Below are positions 1-6,813 of a stretch of 64,000 bases of DNA, in pieces. The notes under the pieces were generated by a model. That model worked only from the letters and a program-made list of their open reading frames with translations. It was not told where the DNA came from and made no database searches. The translations under genes and the position numbers were made by a program. Location of the stretch: assembly GCF_009789575.1 (NCBI RefSeq), contig NZ_CP046908.1, forward strand, positions 3,563,001 to 3,627,000, given 5' to 3'. The stretch comes from Stappia indica (GTDB taxonomy: Bacteria; Pseudomonadota; Alphaproteobacteria; Rhizobiales; Stappiaceae). How positions within the stretch are numbered: the first letter of the stretch is position 1; every line of letters starts with the position of its first letter.

Positions 1-408
1 CGGGTCGAGGGCATCGATGCCGGCGCCGACGATTATCTTGCCAAGCCCTTCCGCATGGAGGAGCTGGTCGCCCGCACCCGCGCGCTGATCCGCCGCTCCG
101 TCGGCGTCGCCACCCCCGCCATCGCCGCCGGGCACTTGATGCTCGACACCCGCCAGATGCGCGTTTCGCGCGAGGGCGTGCCGCTCGCCCTGTCGCCGCT
201 CGAATATCGCCTCACCGCCTATCTCATGCATCACAAGGGCCGGGTCGTGCCGCCGGGCGAGCTGCTGGAGCATCTTTACGGCGACGACGATGCCCGCGAC
301 GTCAACGCGCTGGAAGCGGTGGTCGCACGGTTGCGCCGCAAGCTCGGGCCGCACGCCATCGAGACCCGGCGCGGCTTCGGCTACCTCGTTGCGGACGCGC
401 CCGCGTGA
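1..408 (+). CDS. OmpR/PhoP-family response regulator, 5' end outside window
   Basis: The reading frame is open from base 1, so this is the C-terminal part of a response regulator. The first residues (EGIDAGADDYLAKPF) are the end of a receiver domain, with the conserved Lys of the KPF motif. After a linker comes an OmpR-type winged-helix DNA-binding domain (from about residue 45), ending in the usual RRGFGYLV wing. The stretch ARDVNALEAVVARLRRKLG resembles the PhoP branch. The stop overlaps the GTG start of the histidine kinase (GTGA), so the two are translationally coupled. The kinase should phosphorylate the receiver Asp, which lies upstream of the window. The stimulus cannot be read from this sequence. 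Confidence 0.93.
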   Translation, partial: RVEGIDAGADDYLAKPFRMEELVARTRALIRRSVGVATPAIAAGHLMLDTRQMRVSREGVPLALSPLEYRLTAYLMHHKGRVVPPGELLEHLYGDDDARDVNALEAVVARLRRKLGPHAIETRRGFGYLVADAPA

Positions 409-1802
409 CGCCCCACGCTGTCCCGGCCGCCCGGCGGCGCGGCTCGCTTCGCCTGCGCCTCATCCTGGCCGGTGCCGTCTCGGTGCTCGCCGCGCTGGCG
501 CTCGCCGCCGCCGGTCTGCTGGTGCTGTTCGAGCGCCATGTCGAGCGGCGCATCGACCAGGAGCTTTCCGTCCATCTCGACCAGCTCGTTGCCGGTCTCG
601 ACCGCACTGCCGGCGGCGCGCTGGTGCTCCTGCGTCCGCCCGGCGATCCGCGTTTCGCCGTGCCGCTCTCCGGCCTCTACTGGCAGTACGAGGGCCGGAA
701 CGCCGTTCAGCGCTCGCGCTCGCTCTGGGATTTCGAGCTGGCCCTGCCGGCGGAGGAAAACGGCGATCCGCTGCCCCATCGCCACACTCTGGCCGGCCCC
801 GGCGACACGCAGCTTCTGCTGCTGGAGCGGGTGGTCGAGCTGCGCGGCGCGCCCGTCCGCGTCGCCGTTGCCCTCGACCGGCGCGAGATCGACACGGCGA
901 CGCGCGCCTTCGGCCTCGACCTTGCGCCCTATCTTGCCGTGCTCGCCCTGTTCCTGATGGCCGCGGCGGTGGCGCAGGTCACCATCGGCCTGCGGCCGCT
1001 CACGGCGGTGCGCGACGGGCTCGCCGCCATCCGATCGGGCCGCCGTACCCGGCTCGGCGACGATTTTCCCGACGAGATCCGCCCGCTCGCTGGCGAGCTC
1101 GACGGCTTGCTCGCCGCCCGCGAGGCGCAGGTGGAGAGCGCCCGCGCCCGGGCCGGCGATCTTGCCCATGGCCTGCGCACGCCGCTGCAGGTGCTGGCCG
1201 GCGATGTCGAGCGGCTGCAGGCGCGCGGCGAGACCGAGATCGCCGCCGAGATCGAGACCGTCGCGCTGTCGATGCGCCGCCATGTGGAGCGGGAGCTTGC
1301 CCGCGCCCGCCTTGCCTCCGGGCGCGGCACGGCAACGGCCGCCCCTGCCGCCGTGGCACGGGCCGTCGTCGCCGTCGTCTCGCGCACGCCGGCCGGCTCC
1401 CGGCTCGACTGGCAGGTGGAGATTGCGGAGGGCGCGCGCCTTGCCATCGATCCGGATGACCTTGCCGAGGCGCTCGGCAATTTGGCCGAAAACGCCGCCC
1501 GTCACGCGGTCGCCCGGGTCCGCTTCACTCTGGATGAGGCACCCGGCGAGGAAGCCGGCGAAACGCCGCGCCTCGTCCGGCTTGCCGTGCGCGACGACGG
1601 GCCGGGCATTCCGCAAGACCTGATCGGCACGCTCACCGCACGCGGCGGCCGGCTCGATATGGCCGGCGGCAGCGGCGCCGGGCTCGGCCTTGCCATCGTC
1701 TCCGACATTGCCGAGGCCTGGGGCGGCCGCCTCCTCGTCGAGAACCGCGGGCCCGGCCTTGAAGCGGCCTTGTGCCTGCGCCCCGCGCCCTCCGGCACCT
1801 GA
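405..1802 (+). CDS. Sensor histidine kinase, PhoQ-like H-box
   Basis: A 465-residue inner-membrane kinase that starts with GTG overlapping the regulator stop. It has one membrane segment near residues 19-42, a periplasmic domain of about 130 residues, a second segment near 172-196, then HAMP and the kinase core. The phospho-acceptor is His255 in DLAHGLRTPLQVL, the PhoQ-like H-box that has no Glu after His. The ATP-binding domain shows an N box (LAENAARHA), G1 (DDGPGIP) and G2 (GSGAGLGLAI). It is the cognate partner of the upstream regulator. In well-studied PhoQ proteins the sensor domain detects divalent cations or peptides; whether that holds here is unknown. Confidence 0.93.
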   Translation: MTPHAVPAARRRGSLRLRLILAGAVSVLAALALAAAGLLVLFERHVERRIDQELSVHLDQLVAGLDRTAGGALVLLRPPGDPRFAVPLSGLYWQYEGRNAVQRSRSLWDFELALPAEENGDPLPHRHTLAGPGDTQLLLLERVVELRGAPVRVAVALDRREIDTATRAFGLDLAPYLAVLALFLMAAAVAQVTIGLRPLTAVRDGLAAIRSGRRTRLGDDFPDEIRPLAGELDGLLAAREAQVESARARAGDLAHGLRTPLQVLAGDVERLQARGETEIAAEIETVALSMRRHVERELARARLASGRGTATAAPAAVARAVVAVVSRTPAGSRLDWQVEIAEGARLAIDPDDLAEALGNLAENAARHAVARVRFTLDEAPGEEAGETPRLVRLAVRDDGPGIPQDLIGTLTARGGRLDMAGGSGAGLGLAIVSDIAEAWGGRLLVENRGPGLEAALCLRPAPSGT

Positions 1803-1830
1803 GGGCTGCAGGTCTCAGACCTGATGCGCG

Positions 1831-2250
1831 TCAGGCCGGCGGCGGCAGGATGGTCATGCCGGTCGCGCCGGCCACCTGCATCACCTTCGCCACGTCCGGC
1901 GGCCCGTCCATCGGCGCAGGCGCGCTCGTCTCGTCGGCGACCGGCTTGCCCAGCTCGGTGAAGAACCGCTCGTGCATGTGGCCCGGCGCATTCAGGATCA
2001 GCACCCGGGCCGGTGCCGGGCCGCGTGCCGTGAAGGCATGCACCGCCCCGTCGGGAATCGCCACATGGCTGCCCGGTCCGGCGATGCGCGTTTCGCCCGC
2101 CACCATGAACTCGATCTCGCCCTCCAGCACGTAGAAGGCTTCCGTCTCGCCGGCATGATGGTTGGGCGGGGCGCCCAGTCCCGGCGGCACGACGGCCTCC
2201 ACCAGACAGTACTTGCCCAGCGTGTCGCCGGGAAAGGCATGGAATTTCAT
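1831..2250 (-). CDS. Cupin-domain protein
   Basis: A small protein of about 139 residues with a single cupin fold. The first cupin motif is visible in PPNHHAGETEAFYVLEGEIEF, with the two His and a Glu that normally hold a metal, and the second in the segment around IPDGAVHAFTA with its His. The substrate is not identifiable. I chose the ATG at 2250 because the cupin core follows directly. The frame stays open upstream to 2343, and no strong ribosome-binding site decides the start. It is divergent from a TetR regulator across a short region with repeated operator-like sequence, so the regulator probably controls it. Confidence 0.78.
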   Translation of the reverse strand: MKFHAFPGDTLGKYCLVEAVVPPGLGAPPNHHAGETEAFYVLEGEIEFMVAGETRIAGPGSHVAIPDGAVHAFTARGPAPARVLILNAPGHMHERFFTELGKPVADETSAPAPMDGPPDVAKVMQVAGATGMTILPPPA

Positions 2251-2330
2251 CAGGATACCGAGTGTTTCGTAGGTTCTTGCGCGACTGTCCGCCACGGCCG
2301 GGCTCCACTTGTGAGAGAGATGGAATGGAC

Positions 2331-2369
2331 TTATGATACACAAGTCTTTTTATGAGACAAGTGTCTTAT
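2331..2369. promoter_or_regulatory. Candidate TetR operator, two imperfect direct repeats with a dyad
   Basis: Two copies of a sequence beginning TTATGA and ending TCTT lie side by side (2331-2350 and 2350-2369). The second contains the dyad AGACA-AG-TGTCT at 2355-2366. The site sits between the divergent cupin and TetR genes, 17 bases before the regulator start. Binding by the TetR protein is inference from position and symmetry. Confidence 0.55.
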
Positions 2370-2383
2370 TATGAGGAAGCCGA

Positions 2384-2977
2384 GTGACAACCCGCGAACG
2401 CACGTCCCAGAAGAACCGCACCCGCGAGGCGATCCTTGCCGGCGCCCGTGCCCTGATCGAGCGCGGCGAGCCGGTGACCGTCACCGCCGCGGCGGCCGAG
2501 AGCGGCATCTCCAAGGCGACGGCCTATCGCTATTTCTCCGATCCAGCGGTGCTGACGGCGGAGGCAGGCCTTGCGGTCGAGGTGCGCGACTATGCGGAGA
2601 TCGTGCAGGGCTGCGACACGCCGCGCGACAAGGTGCTGGCCGTCAGCCTCTACATGTTCGACCTGGCGCTGGCGCATGAGGGCGCCTTTCGCCAGTTCCT
2701 GGCGCGCAATCTCGACTGCTGGCTGGCCGAAGCGGGAGGGGAGGTGCCGCGCCGCGGCGCCCGCCGCGTTGCCATGTTCCGCCAGGCGCTCGGCGATGTC
2801 CGGCCGGCCCTGCCGGCGGACCGGCTCGCCCTGCTGGTCGGCGCCCTGTCGGCGGCAACCGGCACCGAGGCGATGATCGCGCTCACCGACATTGCCCGCC
2901 TGACGCCGCAGGCGGCCCGGCTGGCCGTGCGCGAAATGACCGAGGCGATTCTCGACCGGTTCCTCGGCGCTGCGTGA
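2384..2977 (+). CDS. TetR/AcrR-family transcriptional regulator
   Basis: A 197-residue protein with an N-terminal TetR helix-turn-helix at about residues 10-55 (TREAILAGARALI, then SGISKATAYRYFSD). The variable C-terminal ligand domain is all helical. The GTG start at 2384 is preceded by a GAGGA ribosome-binding site 6 bases upstream. It probably represses itself and the divergent cupin gene through the repeats at 2331-2369. The ligand is not deducible. Confidence 0.88.
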   Translation: MTTRERTSQKNRTREAILAGARALIERGEPVTVTAAAAESGISKATAYRYFSDPAVLTAEAGLAVEVRDYAEIVQGCDTPRDKVLAVSLYMFDLALAHEGAFRQFLARNLDCWLAEAGGEVPRRGARRVAMFRQALGDVRPALPADRLALLVGALSAATGTEAMIALTDIARLTPQAARLAVREMTEAILDRFLGAA

Positions 2978-2991
2978 GAGGGGCGGCGGCC

Positions 2992-3630
2992 TCAGATCTT
3001 CTGCGCTACCAGGAACCGCGCCCTGCGCGCGGCCGGGTGCAGCTCGGCCTCCAGGATCCGGAAACCGGCGCTCACGATCGTCTCGTCCAGCTCGGGGATG
3101 CTGAAGAAGCCGACATGCGGTGCCTTGCCGACAAGCTGCATCGCGGTGATCAGGGGGCGCATGTACCAGCCCCAGCTTTTCAGGCAGACCGTCTTGGAGA
3201 TCAGCAGCCCGCCCGGCTTCAGCCGCGCGCGCAGCGCGGAAAGCGCGCCCGGCAGGTCCTCCGCCATGTGCAGCATGTTGAAGGCCAGCACCGCGTCGAA
3301 GGGCGGGGCGCCGGCGTCCAGCTCCTCCTGCCCTGCCTCCATCACCGAAGCCTTGCGGAAGGCGACGTTGCCGGTCCCGGTAGCCAGGGCCTTCTCGTTT
3401 GCGATGGCGATCATCTGCGCCGAAATGTCGGTGCCGAGATAGCGGCCCGCATGCCCGGCCAGCTGCAAGGCCGTCGTGCCGGTGCCGCAGCCGACCTCCA
3501 GCACCCGGTCCTGCGCCGTCAGCCGCGCGGCCGTCGCCTCCAGCGTCCGCCGGTAGGACGCCTCGTCCTTGATCGGGTCGGCGGCATATTTGCGGGCTGC
3601 CTTGTCCCAGAATTCGTCCTGCCTGCGCAT
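2992..3630 (-). CDS. Class I SAM-dependent methyltransferase
   Basis: A 212-residue cytoplasmic protein with a Rossmann methyltransferase core. Motif I is VLEVGCGTGTTALQLAG, followed by an acidic motif II (YLGTDIS) and a motif IV-like segment (FDAVLAFNMLHMAED). This is the UbiE/Methyltransf_11 type that usually acts on small molecules. A C-terminal stretch (CLKSWGWYMRPLITAMQLVG) is hydrophobic and may contact a lipid or quinone-like substrate, which is inference only. The start at 3630 follows the in-frame Met before RRQDEFWDKAARKYA, typical of the family N-terminus. It is divergent from the LysR gene at 3733 and probably its target. Confidence 0.85.
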   Translation of the reverse strand: MRRQDEFWDKAARKYAADPIKDEASYRRTLEATAARLTAQDRVLEVGCGTGTTALQLAGHAGRYLGTDISAQMIAIANEKALATGTGNVAFRKASVMEAGQEELDAGAPPFDAVLAFNMLHMAEDLPGALSALRARLKPGGLLISKTVCLKSWGWYMRPLITAMQLVGKAPHVGFFSIPELDETIVSAGFRILEAELHPAARRARFLVAQKI

Positions 3631-3697
3631 GGGTGTCGGCTCCGTCCTGCCATCTCGTGCTGGCCTTCGGCTTAGCGCGGGCGCAAGACGAAGAAAA

Positions 3698-3734
3698 TTG
3701 CATAAAAACGCAGCATCTATATACGTTTTTGCAT
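3698..3734. promoter_or_regulatory. Inverted repeat between methyltransferase and lysR
   Basis: TTGCATAAAAACG (3698-3710) faces CGTTTTTGCAT (3724-3734) around an A+T-rich centre containing TATATA (3718-3723). The dyad spans the whole promoter area and its right arm overlaps the lysR start codon. It looks like the binding site of the LysR protein and may also contain the lysR -10 element. Confidence 0.55.
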
Positions 3735-4629
3735 GAAACAACGCGCCCGCGCCACGTTCGACTGGAACCGTCTGCGCGCCTTCCTCGTCACCGCCGAGGA
3801 AGGCTCGCTGTCGGCCGCCGCCCGCGCCCTCGGCCTCGCCCAGCCGACGCTCGGCCGCCAGGTCGCCGCGCTGGAGGAGGAGCTCGGCGTTGCCCTGTTC
3901 GAGCGCGTCGGCCGCTCGCTCAGCCTCACCCGCTCCGGGTTGGAGTTGCTCGAGCACGCCCGCGCCATGGGCGAGGCGGCGGGCCGCGTTTCGCTTGCCG
4001 CCTCCGGCCGGGTCGAGGCGGTGGCGGGCGAGGTTACCGTCACCGCCAGCGACGTCATCTCCGCCTGGCTGCTGCCGCCGGTGCTGGAGCGGCTGCGCCA
4101 GGCCGCGCCCGGCCTGTCGCTGGAGATCGTCGCCACCAACAGCCTGCGCGACATCCGCCGCCGCGAGGCCGACATCGCCATCCGCCATGTCGAGCCGCAG
4201 GACGGCGAGCTGATCGCCCGGCGGATGCCCGACATGCAGGCCCGGCTCTACGCCTCGCGCGATCTCATTGCCCGCCGGGGCGGGCCGCCGCACGATGCCG
4301 CCGCGCTCTCGGCCTGGCCCTTCGTCGGCTTCGAGCGATCCGACCGCTTTCGTCTGGCGCTCAACGCCCTGGGCCTGTCGCTGACGCAAGGCAGCTTCCC
4401 GCTCGCCAGCGAGAACGGCGTCGTCGCCTGGCACTACGTCCGGGCCGGACTTGGTGTCGGCGCCATGATCGAGGAGGTCGCGCGCCTTTCGCCGGAGGTC
4501 GAGTGCGTGCTGCCGGAGCTTCCTGCCATTCCCGTGCCGGTCTTCCTGGTCACCCATCGCGAGCTGCGCACCAGCCGGCGCATCCGGATCGTTTTCGACC
4601 ATATCACGGCGCTGCTGGCCGGGGATTAA
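3733..4629 (+). CDS. LysR-family transcriptional regulator
   Basis: A 298-residue protein with an N-terminal LysR winged helix (FDWNRLRAFLVTAEEGSLSA, then ALGLAQPTLGRQVAALEEELG) and a C-terminal periplasmic-binding-protein-like effector domain from about residue 95. Length is normal for the family. The ATG at 3733 is the only start that gives a complete HTH, yet no ribosome-binding site precedes it and a TATATA box lies only about 10 bases upstream, so the message may be leaderless. It is divergently paired with the methyltransferase. Effector unknown. Confidence 0.92.
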   Translation: MKQRARATFDWNRLRAFLVTAEEGSLSAAARALGLAQPTLGRQVAALEEELGVALFERVGRSLSLTRSGLELLEHARAMGEAAGRVSLAASGRVEAVAGEVTVTASDVISAWLLPPVLERLRQAAPGLSLEIVATNSLRDIRRREADIAIRHVEPQDGELIARRMPDMQARLYASRDLIARRGGPPHDAAALSAWPFVGFERSDRFRLALNALGLSLTQGSFPLASENGVVAWHYVRAGLGVGAMIEEVARLSPEVECVLPELPAIPVPVFLVTHRELRTSRRIRIVFDHITALLAGD

Positions 4630-4797
4630 CTGCGCAGCGGGCGGGGATAAGCGTGGGCGAGGGGCGCTGTGGCGGTCCGCGCGCCGGGCTGCGCTCTCTC
4701 GCACTTGTCCCCGCTGTTATCCCCACCTTGTTCCCGTCCGGGGCATTCGGCGCGAATTGGCGAATTTGCGACGATTGAGACGTGAAAGGCCGATATT

Positions 4798-4824
4798 GAG
4801 ACGGAATTTTGCAAAATCCGTCTC
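4798..4824. repeat. 27-base near-perfect palindrome in convergent spacer
   Basis: GAGACGG and CCGTCTC flank the palindrome ATTTTGCAAAAT with one extra A. The surrounding 305-base spacer (4630-4934) between lysR and rplT holds no gene that I can support. It also has two copies of TCTCGAAAT just downstream, two TTGAGACG copies upstream, and the rplT terminator. Role unknown; it could be a protein site or a lysR transcript end. Confidence 0.5.
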
Positions 4825-4861
4825 GAAATTTCTCGAAATCCGGCAAGCCGCCCGGGCATGC

Positions 4862-4893
4862 AAAAAGGGCGCGCCCTTGGCAGGCGCGCCCTT
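4862..4893 (-). terminator. Rho-independent terminator of the infC-rpmI-rplT operon
   Basis: Read on the minus strand, a 9-bp G+C stem (GGGCGCGCC / GGCGCGCCC) with a short loop is followed by TTTTTG, about 40 bases after the rplT stop. Confidence 0.85.
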
Positions 4894-4934
4894 CGGATTC
4901 ATGCAGGTCTGCCGGGCAGACGGGCTCTCGCGCC

Positions 4935-5294
4935 TCAGGCTGCGAGCGCGCCCTTCGCCTTCTCGGTCAACTCCTTGAACGCATCCGGCTCGCGGATGGC
5001 GATGTCGGAGAGGACCTTGCGGTCGATCTCGATGCCGGCCTTGTTGAGGCCGTCGATGAAGCGCCCGTAGGTCAGGCCGTGCTCGCGGACAGCGGCGTTG
5101 ATGCGCTGGATCCAGAGCGAACGGAAGTTCCGCTTGCGAACCTTGCGGTCGCGATAGGCGTACTGGCCGGCCTTCTCGACGGCCTGCTTGGCAACGCGGA
5201 TCGTGTTCTTGCGACGACCGTAGTAGCCCTTGGCGGCCTTGAGGACCTTCTTGTGCTTTGCGTGGGCGGTGACGCCCCTTTTGACACGCGACAT
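4935..5294 (-). CDS. rplT: 50S ribosomal protein L20
   Basis: 119 residues, one more than E. coli L20. The basic N-terminal extension ([19 protein letters not shown]) and the core with [20 protein letters not shown] are diagnostic. L20 binds 23S rRNA and is needed early in 50S assembly; in several bacteria it also represses its own operon. The start has a good AAGGAG site. It lies 39 bases after rpmI and ends the operon before a strong terminator. Confidence 0.98.
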   Translation of the reverse strand: MSRVKRGVTAHAKHKKVLKAAKGYYGRRKNTIRVAKQAVEKAGQYAYRDRKVRKRNFRSLWIQRINAAVREHGLTYGRFIDGLNKAGIEIDRKVLSDIAIREPDAFKELTEKAKGALAA

Positions 5295-5333
5295 GGGATG
5301 TAACTCCTTGAAAAGTCTAGAACGCCGTCAGGC

Positions 5334-5531
5334 TCAGCCGTAGGGCAGGAACTTCTTGACGATGCGGGCATCGGGCTCGGCCAGGGTGGTCGTGCCGCGT
5401 GCGTTGCGGATGAACTTGGTCGAACGCTTGATCATTCCGTGACGCTTGCCCGCCTGAGCGGTCTTGACCTTGCCGGTCGCAGTCAGTTTGAAGCGCTTCT
5501 TGGCGCCGGACTTCGTCTTCAGCTTGGGCAT
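5334..5531 (-). CDS. rpmI: 50S ribosomal protein L35
   Basis: A 65-residue, very basic protein beginning [20 protein letters not shown] and ending with the conserved hydrophobic-Pro-Tyr-Gly tail, matching L35 in length and sequence. It is the second gene of the infC-rpmI-rplT operon. An AAGGA site precedes the ATG. The 307-base gap to infC carries a strong terminator-like hairpin and further stem-loops, suggesting separate control of the two ribosomal protein genes. Confidence 0.98.
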   Translation of the reverse strand: MPKLKTKSGAKKRFKLTATGKVKTAQAGKRHGMIKRSTKFIRNARGTTTLAEPDARIVKKFLPYG

Positions 5532-5625
5532 TTTGCATCCTTTCTCGACCCGGCAGTGCTGATCCGCCGGTTGTTGTTGGAAGCCGTTTTATGAGCCGCC
5601 ACGGCATGCCCTTTTGTCGCGGGCT

Positions 5626-5675
5626 CCGGCCGAAACACGGCCGGTCCCGTGAAGCCGGGCGGCTCGGGACACGGG
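5626..5675 (-). promoter_or_regulatory. Possible structured leader before rpmI-rplT
   Basis: About 95-145 bases upstream of rpmI are a stem CCGGCC/GGCCGG (5626-5631 with 5639-5644) and a second pairing CCCGTG/CACGGG (5646-5651 with 5670-5675). In other bacteria L20 or L20-responsive leaders sit at this place. I infer a possible leader from position; the known L20 leader consensus was not tested. Apart from these stems and the terminator at 5764 I see no gene in 5532-5838. Confidence 0.35.
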
Positions 5676-5763
5676 CTTATAGGCAAAGCGGCCGGGAAAC
5701 GCAAGCGCTCCGGCGGCTTTGCCGGGCCTCGTGCCGCCCTTTTGTCGGCTTGCGCCCAAAACT

Positions 5764-5797
5764 GCGAAACCCGGCCCCTTTCGAGGCCGGGTTTCGC
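5764..5797 (-). terminator. Hairpin terminator or attenuator between infC and rpmI
   Basis: A perfect 13-bp stem (GCGAAACCCGGCC with its complement) and 8-base loop lie about 40 bases after the infC stop. On the minus strand it is followed by AGTTTT. It may end most infC transcripts or act as an attenuator for rpmI-rplT. Confidence 0.7.
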
Positions 5798-5838
5798 GAA
5801 AAACCGCCGCGTGTCGCGGCCGTATCGGATGGCAGGCG

Positions 5839-6381
5839 TCAGCGCGTGATCGGCGCCAGCACCATCACCATCTGGCGGCCTTCCAGCCGCGGGTGGGATT
5901 CGACCTTGGCGAATTCCGCCGTCTCGTCCCGCACCTTGTTGAGCAGCGCGATACCCAGGTCCTGGTGCGCCATTTCGCGTCCGCGGAACCGCAGGGTGAC
6001 CTTGACCTTGTCGCCCTCGTCGAAGAAACGCTTCATGTTCCGCATCTTCACCTCATAGTCATGGGTGTCGATGTTCGGACGCATCTTGATTTCTTTGACC
6101 TCGACGATCTTCTGACTCTTTCGCGCCTCTGCGGCTTTCTTCTGGCTCAGGTACTTGTACCTGCCGTAATCCAGAATCTTGCAGACGGGGGGCGAAGAGT
6201 TCGGAGAAATCTCGACAAGGTCCAGACCGGCCTCTTCGGCCATCCTCAAGGCGTCTTCCGTGGGCGTGACACCGAGGTTCTGTCCATCCTGGTCGATGAG
6301 CTGGACTTCTCGAACGCGGATCTCTTGGTTGGTGCGCGGGCCTTCCTTGGTCGGCGGCGGTGCGCGGTATGGACGGCGAAT
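5839..6381 (-). CDS. infC: Translation initiation factor IF-3, apparent ATT start
   Basis: IF-3 binds the 30S subunit, keeps subunits apart and checks the start codon. The protein reads [20 protein letters not shown], then the N domain, the basic linker ([16 protein letters not shown]) and the C domain ending near [12 protein letters not shown]. There is no ATG, GTG or TTG at the place where the family starts. An ATT at 6381 lies 9 bases after a strong AGAGGAG site and gives 180 residues, exactly the length of E. coli IF-3, which also starts with AUU. A longer frame continues upstream but its translation does not look like IF-3. First gene of the operon with rpmI and rplT. Confidence 0.93.
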   Translation of the reverse strand: MRRPYRAPPPTKEGPRTNQEIRVREVQLIDQDGQNLGVTPTEDALRMAEEAGLDLVEISPNSSPPVCKILDYGRYKYLSQKKAAEARKSQKIVEVKEIKMRPNIDTHDYEVKMRNMKRFFDEGDKVKVTLRFRGREMAHQDLGIALLNKVRDETAEFAKVESHPRLEGRQMVMVLAPITR

Positions 6382-6813
6382 GGTCGCAATCTCCTCTAAC
6401 GTTTCAACGACTTGGCGAAACCGGCCCTCAGCCGGAGGTTCTGCCTTGCAACGCAAATACCCCGAACGCCATGCGCCGGGGAGGCTTCGCACGCCGCAAG
6501 GCGCCAGACCCCGAAAATCGAGCGAAAACGGCGCCGAGTCAACCGGTTTCGCGCAAGGCCCGCAGCTGGAGGGGCACATCCCGGTTGTTGTCGCCTCCGG
6601 TCGAGTCGCCTGTTTTCGAATATCTCCGGGATAAATTTATCCAATATTGAATTTCTCAAGTAATAAAATCAGAAGTTGTGTTGGAAGTCAGTATTAACTT
6701 CGTGTTCAATTCTGTCTGCAATGAAGGTCGGGGAGGGGCAGAAATACTGGCCGGGCGACTGCTTGCAGGCGCGCGCCACGGCCGGTCGTCCGTCGTTTCA
6801 GGAGAGTTTTGCT
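6382..6813. other. Divergent intergenic region infC / chemoreceptor, with palindrome
   Basis: This 432-base region must hold the promoters of infC (minus) and of the chemoreceptor (plus). From about 6620 to 6725 it becomes markedly A+T-rich. It contains the perfect 14-base palindrome GGATAAATTTATCC at 6629-6642, directly followed by CAATATTG (6642-6649). I see no further gene in it. Confidence 0.5.
6391..6397 (-). promoter_or_regulatory. Ribosome-binding site that fixes the infC ATT start
   Basis: On the minus strand AGAGGAG ends 9 bases before ATT (6381-6379). A second in-frame ATT touches the site itself and is too close to be used. The spacing is what supports the unusual start. Confidence 0.75.

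Noticed and set aside
213-1616. Additional genes in alternative frames over the two-component pair
   Set aside because: Several long frames in both directions overlap the kinase, but only the kinase frame carries H, N and G boxes.
4717-4725. TTATCCCCA as a DnaA box and hence an origin
   Set aside because: A single imperfect box without an A+T-rich unwinding region, dnaA or other origin genes.
6382-6579. Longer infC product from the upstream open frame to 6579
   Set aside because: The extension does not resemble IF-3 and crosses the strong ribosome-binding site that serves ATT 6381.
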